DNA from: Collinsella aerofaciens
GTDB taxonomy: Bacteria > Actinomycetota > Coriobacteriia > Coriobacteriales > Coriobacteriaceae
Direction: 5' to 3'
DNA: 35,669 nucleotides
NCBI GenBank assembly: GCA_021639365.1
Contig: JAJXHK010000017.1
Span: forward strand, 1-35,669
Both the position numbers and the translations under genes were made by a program. This document shows, in pieces, positions 22,178-30,567 of this stretch (positions are counted from its first letter, which is position 1; the number at the start of each line of letters is the position of its first letter). Below the pieces are notes generated by a model that worked only from the letters and a program-made list of their open reading frames with translations, made no database searches and was not told where the DNA came from.

Positions 22178-23182
22178 TCACGCTTTCCCGTTCATATGCT
22201 TCACCATCCGCTCGAAGTCGTTCTCGTAGGTCTTGTCCTGGAGCTTCTGGAACTCGTGGAAGCGCTCCTTGGCGATCTTGTCCGCCGTCTTCTTGTTGCG
22301 GTTGCCGAGGCCCTTGAGCACCTCGCGCCCGCTGAATGTCAGGAAGCCGTCGAGCAGGCGCTCGCAGTCCTCCATGCTCGTTAGGACGTGCCGCTCGGCC
22401 CTGTCCTCGAGCGTGTCGAGCAGCATCGTGACGAGGCGGTTCAGCTGCCTGATCTCGTCCTCGGACAGGTAGTTCTTGGCTACGGTGACGTCCGAGGAGT
22501 GGATGCGCCCCTCGGGGCCACCCTTCCATGACGTGAGCCCCATGTTGGGCTTGGACGGGTCGGAGCGCCCCTGGACGATCTCGGCCGCGGTATGTCCGGT
22601 GACGGCGTAGTGCATCTTGTTCTGGACTGCGGCGTAGAAGTTCTTGGCCATGGTCGAGTCCTTGTCGTAGTCGAAGCTGCACTCCTGGAAGATGTCGGTG
22701 ATCTTGAGCCACACACGCCGCTCGCTCGCGCGGATGTCGCGGATGCGGGCGAGCAGCTCGTCGAAGTAGTCCTTGCCGAAGGGCCGGCCGTTCTTGAGCA
22801 TGTCGTCGTTGAGGACGAATCCCTTGGTGATGTACTCCTTGAGGGTCGCCGTGGCCCACTGGCGGAAGCGGGTCGCGCGCATCGAGTTGACGCGGTACCC
22901 GACGGCGATTACCGCATCGAGGTTATAGAAAGTCTTCGGCCTGCCTCCCTTGGAGGTTTTTTCGAAAAGTTCTAAAAAACTAGTTGAGCTGGCCTTTTGT
23001 AGCTCTCCGCTGTCATAAATGTTCTTCAGGTGCGCCGAGATTGTCGGCACGGTGACGTCAAACAACTCGGCCATCGCCGCCTGTGAGACCCAAAGGGTCT
23101 CATCCTTGTAGTAGACCTGTACCGGCACGTTTGCCCCCTCGGACTGGTACAGGATTATCTCGGCCTGGATGGGGTCTTCCAT
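22178..23182 (-). CDS. RhuM family protein
   Basis: The 334-residue protein belongs to the RhuM family, named from a Salmonella pathogenicity-island gene and common on genomic islands. Visible marks are the N-terminal DETLWVSQAAMAELFDV segment with a predicted helix-turn-helix (TVPTISAHLKNIY, about 43-57), YNLDAVIAVGYRVNSMRATRFR and WATATLKEYITKGFVLND. The C-terminal half is helical and charged. The biochemical role is unknown; a DNA-binding or regulatory part is plausible from the N-terminus. Start ATG 23182 has GAGAGGAAGAG upstream. It stands alone beside a tRNA cluster and a palindrome, as island cargo often does, but no integrase is present. Confidence 0.87.
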   Translation of the reverse strand: MEDPIQAEIILYQSEGANVPVQVYYKDETLWVSQAAMAELFDVTVPTISAHLKNIYDSGELQKASSTSFLELFEKTSKGGRPKTFYNLDAVIAVGYRVNSMRATRFRQWATATLKEYITKGFVLNDDMLKNGRPFGKDYFDELLARIRDIRASERRVWLKITDIFQECSFDYDKDSTMAKNFYAAVQNKMHYAVTGHTAAEIVQGRSDPSKPNMGLTSWKGGPEGRIHSSDVTVAKNYLSEDEIRQLNRLVTMLLDTLEDRAERHVLTSMEDCERLLDGFLTFSGREVLKGLGNRNKKTADKIAKERFHEFQKLQDKTYENDFERMVKHMNGKA

Positions 23183-23397
23183 ATCTCTTCCTCTCTGGTC
23201 GGTGGGCTACGCGTTATTCGCCTTCATCATGTGGTAGCTACATGCCTAAAGAGGATACGCGACCGCGAGGACATAAAAGGGTCTATATCACGGATATGAT
23301 GGCGTTTCTTTTCTAGCATAATTTCAATGGTGTTAAAGTCGCCGTTGGGCTCAATAAATATCGAGAAGCTGTGTTCTGCTCTAGATGGGTGCTCAGC

Positions 23398-24924
23398 CTA
23401 GTCTGCGCGATAGTGCGATCCGAGACTTTCGGTCCGTGCGCGCATGGCTTTGACCATTTCCTGTGCTAGTTGAATCTGCGATTGCAGGCGGGCGAGGGCT
23501 GCGACTTCGCTGTCCTGGACTTTCTGTGTGCTCAAGGTCGTTGCCTCCGTCTTCAAGCCCTCAAGCTCTTGCAGCGCCTTGGAAAGGCCAACTTCGGTCC
23601 TGTTGATCATGCAGTAGGTACTCATTGTGCGTTTGAGGCAGCGGGTCAGGCGCTCGGCGTCTGCTGTAGCTATGCCATGCTGGGGGAGGGCGATATCCAT
23701 CGGAGCGCCCGCCTTGGGAGCGTCCAGCGCTGCTTGAGCCGCTGATGCGCCTGCGATGCGTCCGAACACGATGCCATTGGCACTCGACAAGCCGCCGATG
23801 CGGTCGGCGCCGTGCATGCCGCCTGTTGCCTCACCGCAGGCGTAGAGGCCTTCAACGCCCGTGTACGCGGTCTTGTCGATTTTGATACCGCCGTTGGCGG
23901 CGTGGGCATACATCGCCACGCGCATCTCGTCGGTCGGCGCGATGCCGTGCTCGTCTTGTAGCCAGGTGGCAAAGGTCTGCACAAACTCGGGGATGTCCTC
24001 GCGGGGGAAGTCGTAGTGGAGCGCCAGGCCCTCTGCACCTGCCTGATCTATGACGAGGTCGATGGCGCGGGAGGCCAAGCGCGAGGTGAAGGGGCCATAT
24101 CCGGAGCGTTGCTCAAGCAGATCGTCCAACTTTTCGTCGGCAATATCGACCGGTTGGTCGAACTTGACGTAACGCCAGGTCTTCTCGTTAAAGACAAGGT
24201 TTCGTTTGGGCTCGATAAAGCCGGGCATCATCTGCATGAATTCTATATTAGTAAGCGATGCGCCGTGCGCCAGTGCGATGGCCTGCGAGGAGCTGAGCAC
24301 ATCAGCCGATGTAAGGCTGCGCTCGAACAGGCCGCCAGTGCCACCGGCTGCGATGATCGTGGCCTTGGCAGCAAAGGGCACGATTCGATCTTTGGTGAGG
24401 TCGTAGAGCACGGTTCCGGTTATTCTGCCGTTCGTGTCCTCAACAAGGTCTATAAGCTCGTGGCGGGGGAGCAGGCGAATGCCGAGAGACTCGATCTGGG
24501 CCGTACACGCGTCCTCAAGGGGTTTGCGGGTAAGGCCGCGCCACATGCGCGTCTTGTGGTCAAAGCAGGGGATAAACTGCTTTTGCTGAGCGCTCTCAGC
24601 GCTTTGCGGACGCTGGAGCTCAACGCCCAAGTCTTGCTCGAGCCATTCAATTGCCTGGGGAATGCCGTGGACAAACGTCTGGACAAGCTGGGGGTCGGCG
24701 ACGCCGCCACCAACGGTCTGGATGGTATCGATGAGGTCTTGTTCGTCGTCTTCGTTAACGGGTCCGATAAGCCCCAGCCCCCAGGTTCCGGGGAAGAAGC
24801 TCGATCCACTCATAGTCTTGCCGGCGCTTGCCACAGTGACGGTTGCACCCGTGCGTGCCGCTTCGATGGCGGCACAAAGGCCCGCAATGCCAGATCCAAT
24901 TACCAGTACATCAGTCGATTCCAT
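23398..24924 (-). CDS. FAD-dependent fumarate reductase / L-aspartate oxidase family flavoprotein
   Basis: Flavoprotein oxidoreductase of 508 residues. The N-terminal dinucleotide fold VLVIGSGIAGLCAAIEAARTG (about 6-26) binds FAD. A fumarate-reductase-like substrate region follows, with the C-terminal FAD loop GVEGLYACGEATGGMHGADR, then IGGLSSANGIVFGRIAG and a helical tail. I see no signal peptide and no haem or Fe-S partner beside it, so it may act alone in the cytoplasm. NadB is possible on length, but its HGANRLASNSLLE consensus is not matched (GADRIGGLSSANG here). Coriobacteria carry many paralogues with varied substrates, so no specific substrate is claimed. Start ATG 24924 has GAAAGGAA upstream. 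Confidence 0.85.
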   Translation of the reverse strand: MESTDVLVIGSGIAGLCAAIEAARTGATVTVASAGKTMSGSSFFPGTWGLGLIGPVNEDDEQDLIDTIQTVGGGVADPQLVQTFVHGIPQAIEWLEQDLGVELQRPQSAESAQQKQFIPCFDHKTRMWRGLTRKPLEDACTAQIESLGIRLLPRHELIDLVEDTNGRITGTVLYDLTKDRIVPFAAKATIIAAGGTGGLFERSLTSADVLSSSQAIALAHGASLTNIEFMQMMPGFIEPKRNLVFNEKTWRYVKFDQPVDIADEKLDDLLEQRSGYGPFTSRLASRAIDLVIDQAGAEGLALHYDFPREDIPEFVQTFATWLQDEHGIAPTDEMRVAMYAHAANGGIKIDKTAYTGVEGLYACGEATGGMHGADRIGGLSSANGIVFGRIAGASAAQAALDAPKAGAPMDIALPQHGIATADAERLTRCLKRTMSTYCMINRTEVGLSKALQELEGLKTEATTLSTQKVQDSEVAALARLQSQIQLAQEMVKAMRARTESLGSHYRAD

Positions 24925-25112
24925 CGGATTCCTTTCTCGTCCGGCGCATTGTCGCACGGGTGATCGGTAATGGGGCCGCAAAGACTCGGCAAATCGGTAA
25001 AGGGCACATATGACAGGTGGGCGTCATGGACGCTCTGACGTTTCATCTCGTCACATCTCGTATTTCGCCCCAACTGATATATCGGCATTCGCTACCCTGC
25101 GATAGCGTAAAC

Positions 25113-25145
25113 AAAAAGAGCCGCTACCCCGAAAGGTAGCGGCTC
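25113..25145 (-). terminator. Terminator of the NifU-like / GGGtGRT operon
   Basis: 11-bp stem GAGCCGCTACC / GGTAGCGGCTC, with T run on the minus strand (AAAAA at 25113-25117). Confidence 0.9.
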
Positions 25146-25180
25146 CAAAGCTCAACTATTTGAGCATCGCGCGGGCGCGA

Positions 25181-26185
25181 TTAGGCCTTGAGGGCCTCCT
25201 CGACGGCGACAGCGCAGGCGACGGTGGCACCGACCATGGGGTTGTTGCCCATGCCGATGAGACCCATCATGTCAACGTGCGCAGGCACGGAGGAAGAACC
25301 GGCGAACTGGGCGTCGGAGTGCATGCGGCCCATGGTGTCGGTCATGCCGTAAGAGGCAGGGCCGGCGCCCATGTTGTCCGGGTGCAGGGTACGGCCAGTG
25401 CCGCCACCAGAAGCGACGGAGAAGTACTTCTTGCCAGCCTCGATGCGCTCCTTCTTGTAGGTGCCAGCGACGGGGTGCTGGAAGCGCGTGGGGTTGGTGG
25501 AGTTACCGGTGATCGAGATGTCGACGTTCTCGTGCCACATGATGGCAACGCCCTCGCGGACGTCGTCGGCGCCGTAGCAGTTGACGGCGGCGCGGGGACC
25601 ATCGGAGTAGGGGATGGTCTCGACGACCTTGAGCTCGCCCGTGTAGTAGTCGAACTGGGTCTTCACGTAGGTGAAGCCGTTGATGCGGGCGATGATCTGA
25701 GCAGCGTCCTTGCCCAGACCGTTGAGGATAACGCGCAGCGGCTTCTTGCGAGCCTTGTTGGCGTTCAGAGCCAGGCCGATAGCGCCCTCGGCGGCAGCGA
25801 AGGACTCGTGGCCGGCCAGGAAGGCGAAGCACTCGGTGTCGTCGGAGAGCAGCATAGCGCCCAGGTTGCCGTGGCCCAGACCGACCTTGCGGTCCTCGGC
25901 GACGGAGCCGGGAACGGTGAAGGCCTGGATGCCCTCGCCGATGATGGCGGCAGCCTCAGAAGCGGACTTAGCGCCACGCTTGACAGCGAGAGCGCAACCG
26001 AGGGTGTAGGCCCACTCGGCGTTCTGGAAGGCGATGGACTGGGTGTTGTTGACGATCTCACGCGGGTTGAAGCCCTTGTCGGTGCAGATCTGCAGAGCTT
26101 CCTCGAGGGAGGCGATGCCGTTGTCGGCGAGGCACTTGTTGATCTTGTCAGCGCGGCGCTCGTAACCTTCGAACGTAACAGTCAT
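25181..26185 (-). CDS. GGGtGRT family protein, function unknown
   Basis: The 334-residue protein matches the family named for its GGGtGRT motif, seen here as SVASGGGTGRTLHPDNMGAG (GGGTGRT at about 260-266). Other strongly patterned parts are GHGNLGAMLLSDDTECFAFLAGHESF (near 101-126), ILNGLGKDAAQIIARINGF and the C-terminal glycine-rich GLIGMGNNPMVGATVACAV. It has no signal peptide or clear membrane segment. Start ATG 26185 has GGGAGGG upstream. It is the second gene of an operon, 18 bases after the NifU-like gene. The pair is known to co-occur in anaerobes. A role in Fe-S or metal handling is inferred only from that partner. Confidence 0.9.
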   Translation of the reverse strand: MTVTFEGYERRADKINKCLADNGIASLEEALQICTDKGFNPREIVNNTQSIAFQNAEWAYTLGCALAVKRGAKSASEAAAIIGEGIQAFTVPGSVAEDRKVGLGHGNLGAMLLSDDTECFAFLAGHESFAAAEGAIGLALNANKARKKPLRVILNGLGKDAAQIIARINGFTYVKTQFDYYTGELKVVETIPYSDGPRAAVNCYGADDVREGVAIMWHENVDISITGNSTNPTRFQHPVAGTYKKERIEAGKKYFSVASGGGTGRTLHPDNMGAGPASYGMTDTMGRMHSDAQFAGSSSVPAHVDMMGLIGMGNNPMVGATVACAVAVEEALKA

Positions 26186-26203
26186 AGTTATTTCCCTCCC
26201 TTT

Positions 26204-26938
26204 CTACTCGTGAACCGGGAACACGCTGGCGACGGAGTGAGTCTCCTCGTCGGTGCGCGGGTCGATGTACTTGGCAGCGTTCTCCCACTGACCATAGTGG
26301 CCCATAGCGCCAGCGATGGCCTCCTCGGGGGTCTTGCCGGCCTTGACGGCGTCGGTGAACTTGCCGAGGTTCAGGAACTCGAAAGCGATGATCTCGTTCT
26401 TGTCGTTGAGAGCCATGCGGGTGACGTAGCCCTGAGCGAGCTCGAGGTAACGAGCGCCCTTGGCCTTGGTGCCGAACATGGTGCCGACCTGAGAGCGAAG
26501 GCCCTTGCCGAGGTCGTCGAGGGAGGCGCCCACGGGCAGGCCGCCCTCGGAGAACGCGGTCTGGCTGCGGCCGTAAACGATCTGCAGGAAGATCTCGCGC
26601 ATAGCAACGTTGATGGCGTCGCAGACGAGGTCGGTGTTGAGGGCCTCGAGGATGGTCTTACCGGGAAGGATCTCGGAAGCCATGGCGGCAGAGTGGGTCA
26701 TGCCCGAGCAGCCGATGGTCTCAACGAGGGCCTCCTCGATGATGCCGTCCTTGACGTTCAGCGTGAGCTTGCAGGCGCCCTGCTGAGGTGCGCACCAACC
26801 CACACCGTGCGTAAGACCGGAGATGTCGGAAATCTCCTTAGCCTGGACCCACTTGCCCTCCTCGGGGATGGGTGCGGGGCCGTGGTATGCACCCTTGGCA
26901 ACGGGGCACATGTTCTCCACTTCCTGTGAGTACTGCAT
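26204..26938 (-). CDS. NifU-like iron-sulfur scaffold domain protein
   Basis: The 244-residue protein has a NifU/IscU-like core of about 60-150 residues, with cysteines in GVGWCAPQQGACKLTL and IGCSGMTHSAAMASEILPG, the latter being the usual scaffold motif around the second ligand cysteine. An extra CPVAKGAYHGP near the N-terminus and a long C-terminal half (about 150-244) are not part of classic IscU. Homologues are annotated as Fe-S assembly scaffolds, but none of the partners of such scaffolds (cysteine desulfurase, chaperones) is in this operon. Start ATG 26938 has GAGAGGAGAGG upstream. It is cotranscribed with the GGGtGRT gene. It could be an Fe-S enzyme subunit rather than a scaffold. 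Confidence 0.85.
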   Translation of the reverse strand: MQYSQEVENMCPVAKGAYHGPAPIPEEGKWVQAKEISDISGLTHGVGWCAPQQGACKLTLNVKDGIIEEALVETIGCSGMTHSAAMASEILPGKTILEALNTDLVCDAINVAMREIFLQIVYGRSQTAFSEGGLPVGASLDDLGKGLRSQVGTMFGTKAKGARYLELAQGYVTRMALNDKNEIIAFEFLNLGKFTDAVKAGKTPEEAIAGAMGHYGQWENAAKYIDPRTDEETHSVASVFPVHE

Positions 26939-27341
26939 GCCTCTCCTCTCTATCGTGTTGGCGTCCCGTCTGGGGGCCGTGGCTGGCGATTGCCGGGCGA
27001 CCCTTCGAAAGGGACATGACATGCAGCCCCTATAATACCGCGAAATGCACGGAATATTCGGCGAACGGCTCAGTTTTCGTAGCGAGAAGTCCGGAAGTTT
27101 TAATTGAAACGGTTTAACTCTATGTTCTGTGGTCGTGAACTTCCGTAGAGGGGGTCCGTCTTGCGCAAGCTATTGGTCAGCTCTTGTAAGCATTGCGGGG
27201 GTTGACCTGTTGCAACGATGCCGTTCGCCGCCTGATTACTGCCTTTGGCCGCGCGAGTGTATTGTTTTGCGTGAATGTTTTGATGGCACGCTTCAATCGT
27301 GCTGTATTGGATGGCAAGCAGATCCCGGCGAAGGGAGCGCC
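26939..27341. other. Divergent promoter region of the NifU-like operon and second RAYT-like gene
   Basis: No gene is supported here, although the RAYT frame stays open upstream. On the minus strand a -10-like TATTAT lies near 27032-27037. On the plus strand TTGATG (27280-27285), 17-base spacer and TGTATT (27303-27308) could serve the RAYT-like gene. An 8-bp inverted repeat CGGAAGTT/AACTTCCG spans about 27091-27146. Confidence 0.5.
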
Positions 27342-28154
27342 ATGCAGCGCGTTTGGAGAACGGTTACCGGCTTTTACTATGTCTGTGCCCGCGGTACGGA
27401 CAAGCAGCTCATCTTTGAGGGCGATGAAGACCGGTGGGAGTTTTTGGAGCTGATGCGCGAGTGCTGCCGCGAGGAGGGTGTGACGGTTATCGCCTGGTGC
27501 CTTATGGGCACTCACGTGCATTTGGTGCTTGCAGATTACGAGGACAGGATGAGCGCGGCGATGCACCGGCTGCTTTTGACGCACGCGCGGCGGTTTAATA
27601 AACGCGCGGGGCGCACAGGCCATCTGTTCCAGAACCGTTTTGACCGGCGCTCGCTCGATACCGACTGGCAGGTGATGGAGGCTATTCGCTCCGTACACGC
27701 CGATCCGCAGGAGGCGGGCGTTGGCCTAATCGAGCGTTATCCCTGGAGTAGCTTTGCGGAGTATTTATGCGCTTACGACGGTGACGCGGCTGATGTCGCG
27801 AGGGGATTTTCTGATCCTTCTTGCGTGCTTGAGCTTTTTGGTTCTGCCGAGGGCTTTATTGCCTATTCGCTTTCGACGCCCGACGGCGGCGAACCGGCGC
27901 TGCGCGATATGAAAGAGACGGAGTGGGAACGCCACGCCTTTGCCAACAAGTTGGCGAAGGAGCTAGGGGTTCCGCTCAACGGGGTTAAAACTGCACCGCC
28001 GGCGCAGCGCGATACCGTTATTGTTGGATTGAACAATGCCGGCTTTACGGTGCGCCAGATTGAGCGGTATACCGGGATTGGCAAAAGTACCGTCTCTCGT
28101 ATCGTGCGCGCCCGCGCGCGAACGGCGATGCGGGCTGGCGGAAACGTGATGTAA
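27342..28154 (+). CDS. RAYT-like HUH protein with the catalytic tyrosine replaced
   Basis: Y1-transposase-like protein of 270 residues, paralogous to the RAYT at 10022-10780. It keeps the HUH motif in MGTHVHLVLA (His58, His60) and GRTGHLFQNRF. At the position of the presumed catalytic tyrosine (AIRYIHLNPQKAG in the paralogue) it reads AIRSVHADPQEAG, so Ser117 stands in place of Tyr. The C-terminus carries a clear helix-turn-helix (FTVRQIERYTGIGKSTVSRIV, about 240-260). It therefore looks like a DNA-binding protein that has lost strand-cleaving chemistry, a regulator or a domesticated relic. ATG 27342 follows AAGGGAG. No REP-like copies flank it closely. The exact pairing of the tyrosine position rests on my by-eye alignment. 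Confidence 0.88.
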   Translation: MQRVWRTVTGFYYVCARGTDKQLIFEGDEDRWEFLELMRECCREEGVTVIAWCLMGTHVHLVLADYEDRMSAAMHRLLLTHARRFNKRAGRTGHLFQNRFDRRSLDTDWQVMEAIRSVHADPQEAGVGLIERYPWSSFAEYLCAYDGDAADVARGFSDPSCVLELFGSAEGFIAYSLSTPDGGEPALRDMKETEWERHAFANKLAKELGVPLNGVKTAPPAQRDTVIVGLNNAGFTVRQIERYTGIGKSTVSRIVRARARTAMRAGGNVM

Positions 28155-28760
28155 GGTCGCCTGTTCATCGCAGCTGGGGTCGTCCATACGCCGCAACCAG
28201 CGTTCAAAAGCTTGGTACGGTAACTGCACTTCTTAATATGCATAGAACAATCGTCATCTTGCATAAAATAACGGCTCGGTCCGGGTTTGCCCGTGCCTAC
28301 CCCCGTCTGCGCCGTGCAAAAAACGGAGTTTTCAGCATCGTGTTGCTGTCGGCACCGCCGCAATCTTGCAACATACGGGTCCCGAAGCTATTGATTCCCG
28401 CCGTTGCGCCCCCGAAGCACGTGCCTGCGTCCCGTCAGACCGCGATGCTTGTTCTAAAACACAATATATATGCGCCTAAAGACGTTGATTAACGCTTTGG
28501 ATGCGTATACACACAGCTTGGCGTGCTGAATACTCGCAAAAATGCACGCCGCTCCCTATGGGACCCGTCTGCGGCAGGCGCGAAGCGAGTCGGAGCTTCG
28601 CAGAACGGGGCTTGGCGCATTGCTTGGCGGGCCCGGGGCCCTGCCGCAGGCCTTTGGTGCTGTGGAAAACGCCCGTGCTCGCGTCTGGCTGTGTGGCAAA
28701 TGTCAGACGGGGCGCCGGACGCGCGGACTTTGTGCGTTCGCGCTCATTAGGTAAAAACAG
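28155..28760. other. Long non-coding region with a structured RNA candidate
   Basis: About 600 bases with no credible protein gene; open frames here have no family resemblance and no good start signals. The left part (28155-28490) is unremarkable. The right part (28495-28745) is dense in stems and is listed as an RNA candidate. Confidence 0.55.
28495..28745. ncRNA. Structured RNA or repeat candidate, strand unknown
   Basis: Perfect stems in order: GGCGTGC/GCACGCC (28520-28550), CTGCGGCAGG/CCTGCCGCAG (28569-28578 with 28640-28649) enclosing GCGAAGC/GCTTCGC (28580-28601) and the self-complementary GGGCCC/GGGGCCC block, then GTCTGGC/GTCAGAC with GCGTC/GACGC outside it (about 28680-28722). The TATACA near 28507 could be a plus-strand -10. 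No RNase P, tmRNA or SRP motif was seen. It may instead be a degenerate mobile or repeat sequence. Confidence 0.3.
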
Positions 28761-28784
28761 AGCCGCCCGTATCGGGCGGCTCGG
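28755..28784 (-). terminator. Terminator of the suf operon
   Basis: GAGCCGCCCG / CGGGCGGCTC 10-bp stem. On the minus strand it is followed by TGTTTTTACC. It lies 31 bases past the sufU stop. Confidence 0.9.
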
Positions 28785-28814
28785 CAATCAAAAACCTTGG
28801 ATTCGGGGCATAAA

Positions 28815-29249
28815 CTACTGGTTTGTTTGCCCCTCGAGCACGCCGTCGAGGGTGCGCCAGGCGAGCTCGGCGCATTTGACGCGGGCGGGCATGTGCGAGA
28901 TGTCCTGGAGCTGGGCGGCCTCGTCCAGGTCTTCCAGGTCGTCCTCGGAGAGCTTCTCGCCGCGGATCATGGCGAGGAAGAGTCCCGCCAAGCGACGCGC
29001 CTCCTCGACCGTCTCGCCCGTGATGAGGTCGGCCATGATGTCGGCGCTTGCCTGGCTGATGGCGCAGCCGTGGCCGGTAAAGGAGGCTTCCTCGATCACG
29101 TTGTTCTCGACTCGTAGCTGCAAGGTGAGCTCGTCACCGCAGCTGGGGTTGATACCGTCGTGCTCGTGCGTGGGAGCATCCATCTCGTACTTATAGTCGG
29201 GGTGCGAGTTGTGCTCCATAAACGTGGTGGAGGTGTATAGATTACCCAT
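28815..29249 (-). CDS. sufU: SufU, zinc-dependent sulfurtransferase partner of SufS
   Basis: Takes persulfide sulfur from SufS and passes it to the SufBCD scaffold. The 144-residue protein has the IscU-like fold with the zinc ligands of SufU: Cys37 and Asp39 (SCGDEL), Cys62 (GHGCAISQAS) and Cys126 (VKCAELAW), and the SufU-type insertion before the last cysteine (GEKLSEDDLEDLDE). Start ATG 29249 lies inside sufS; the two genes overlap by 8 bases. It is the last gene of the suf operon, before a strong terminator. Confidence 0.94.
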   Translation of the reverse strand: MGNLYTSTTFMEHNSHPDYKYEMDAPTHEHDGINPSCGDELTLQLRVENNVIEEASFTGHGCAISQASADIMADLITGETVEEARRLAGLFLAMIRGEKLSEDDLEDLDEAAQLQDISHMPARVKCAELAWRTLDGVLEGQTNQ

Positions 29250-30567
29250 TGAACGTGCTCCAAACGTGATGCAGACCGGCGATGAACTTGTCGATGTCGG
29301 CCTTGTCGTTGTAGAAGGCCACGCTGGCGCGGCAGCAAGCAAGGTTTTCGACGCCCAGCCAGGTAAGCAGCGGCTGCGCGCAGTGGTGGCCGGCGCGGAT
29401 GCAGACGCCGTCCATGTCCATGATGCTCGCGACGTCGTGCGGATGGATGCCCTTGACGTTAAAGCTTACAACGCCGTGGTGGTTGTCCCAATAGATGGAG
29501 CCGATGATCTGGACAAAGTCGAGCTGCATGAGTTCGCCCATCAGATAGTGGACGAGTGCCTGCTCGCGGGCCTGGATGTTCTCGTAACCCACCGTGTTGA
29601 CCAGGTAGTCGAGTGCCGCACCCGTGGCGAAGATGCCGGCGGCGTCCTGCGTGCCGGCCTCGAACTTCTCGGGGACGGGCGCCCAGACGGCGTCCTGCTC
29701 AGTGACAGAGTCGATCATCTCGCCACCGGTGAGCATGGGCGGCATGGCGTTGAGCAGGTCCATCTTGCCCCACAGTACGCCGATGCCCATGGGGCCCATG
29801 GCCTTGTGTGCGCTAAAGGCAAAGAAGTCGGCTCCCAGGTCGGCCACATCGACCGGCATGTGCGGCAGCGACTGCGCGCCGTCGACGACCAGATAGCCGC
29901 CGTACTTGTGCACGAGCTTGCCGAGGTTCTTGACCGGGTTCTCGACGCCTAGCACGTTGGAGACCTGTCCCACGGCCAGGATCTTGGTCTTGGGACCCAC
30001 CTTGGCAAGAACCTCCTCGGTGGTGAGCTGGCCGGTCTTGGTGGGGTAGAGGTAGACGAGCTTGGCGCCGGTCTCGCGGCAGACCTGCTGCCACGGAATC
30101 AGGTTGGAGTGGTGCTCCATGATGGTGATGACGACCTCGTCACCGGGCTCGAGCACCGTGGGTGCAAAGCTCTTGGCGATCAGGTTGAGCGACTCGCTCG
30201 TGTTGCGGGTGAAGATGACCTCGTTGGCCTGGCCGGCGCCGATGAGGTCGGCGATCTGCTGGCGGACCTTCGCGATGGCGTCGGTGGCCTCGACGGACAG
30301 CGAGTACAGGCCGCGCAGGGGGTTGGCGTTCATGCGCTGATAGAAGTCACGCTCGGCGTCGAGCACACAGGCAGGGCGCTGCGCGGTGGCGGCGCTATCG
30401 AGGAAGGCGATCTCGGGGTGCTGCTGGAACAGCGGGAACTGTGCCTTGTAGGGATTGGTCTCGATGTCGACGGTAGGCCAGCCGCGCGAAGCCTCGTCGC
30501 TGGCGTCGAGTTCCATAGGCTCCGGTGCGGTACAGGTATCGCATTTAACGTGCTCGGTGTCGATCAT
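29242..30567 (-). CDS. sufS: SufS cysteine desulfurase
   Basis: PLP enzyme that removes sulfur from cysteine for Fe-S cluster assembly. The 441-residue protein shows the Schiff-base Lys255 in FSAHKAMGPMGIG, the cofactor His in IMEHHSNLIPW and the persulfide Cys396 in RAGHHCAQPLL. It carries an N-terminal extension of about 35 residues with a Cys-x-x-Cys (Cys9, Cys12) that typical SufS lacks. The ATG overlaps the sufD stop (ATGA), which implies coupled translation. Confidence 0.96.
   Translation of the reverse strand: MIDTEHVKCDTCTAPEPMELDASDEASRGWPTVDIETNPYKAQFPLFQQHPEIAFLDSAATAQRPACVLDAERDFYQRMNANPLRGLYSLSVEATDAIAKVRQQIADLIGAGQANEVIFTRNTSESLNLIAKSFAPTVLEPGDEVVITIMEHHSNLIPWQQVCRETGAKLVYLYPTKTGQLTTEEVLAKVGPKTKILAVGQVSNVLGVENPVKNLGKLVHKYGGYLVVDGAQSLPHMPVDVADLGADFFAFSAHKAMGPMGIGVLWGKMDLLNAMPPMLTGGEMIDSVTEQDAVWAPVPEKFEAGTQDAAGIFATGAALDYLVNTVGYENIQAREQALVHYLMGELMQLDFVQIIGSIYWDNHHGVVSFNVKGIHPHDVASIMDMDGVCIRAGHHCAQPLLTWLGVENLACCRASVAFYNDKADIDKFIAGLHHVWSTFNG

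Noticed and set aside
23398..24924. Naming the flavoprotein nadB
   Set aside because: The C-terminal FAD loop differs from the L-aspartate oxidase consensus and no nadA or nadC is adjacent.
27129..27341. Upstream extension of the RAYT-like frame
   Set aside because: The extra residues match no RAYT homology, and ATG 27342 has a good ribosome binding site just before the conserved start.
28155..28813. RNase P RNA, tmRNA or SRP RNA in the long gap
   Set aside because: The invariant motifs of these RNAs could not be found on either strand.
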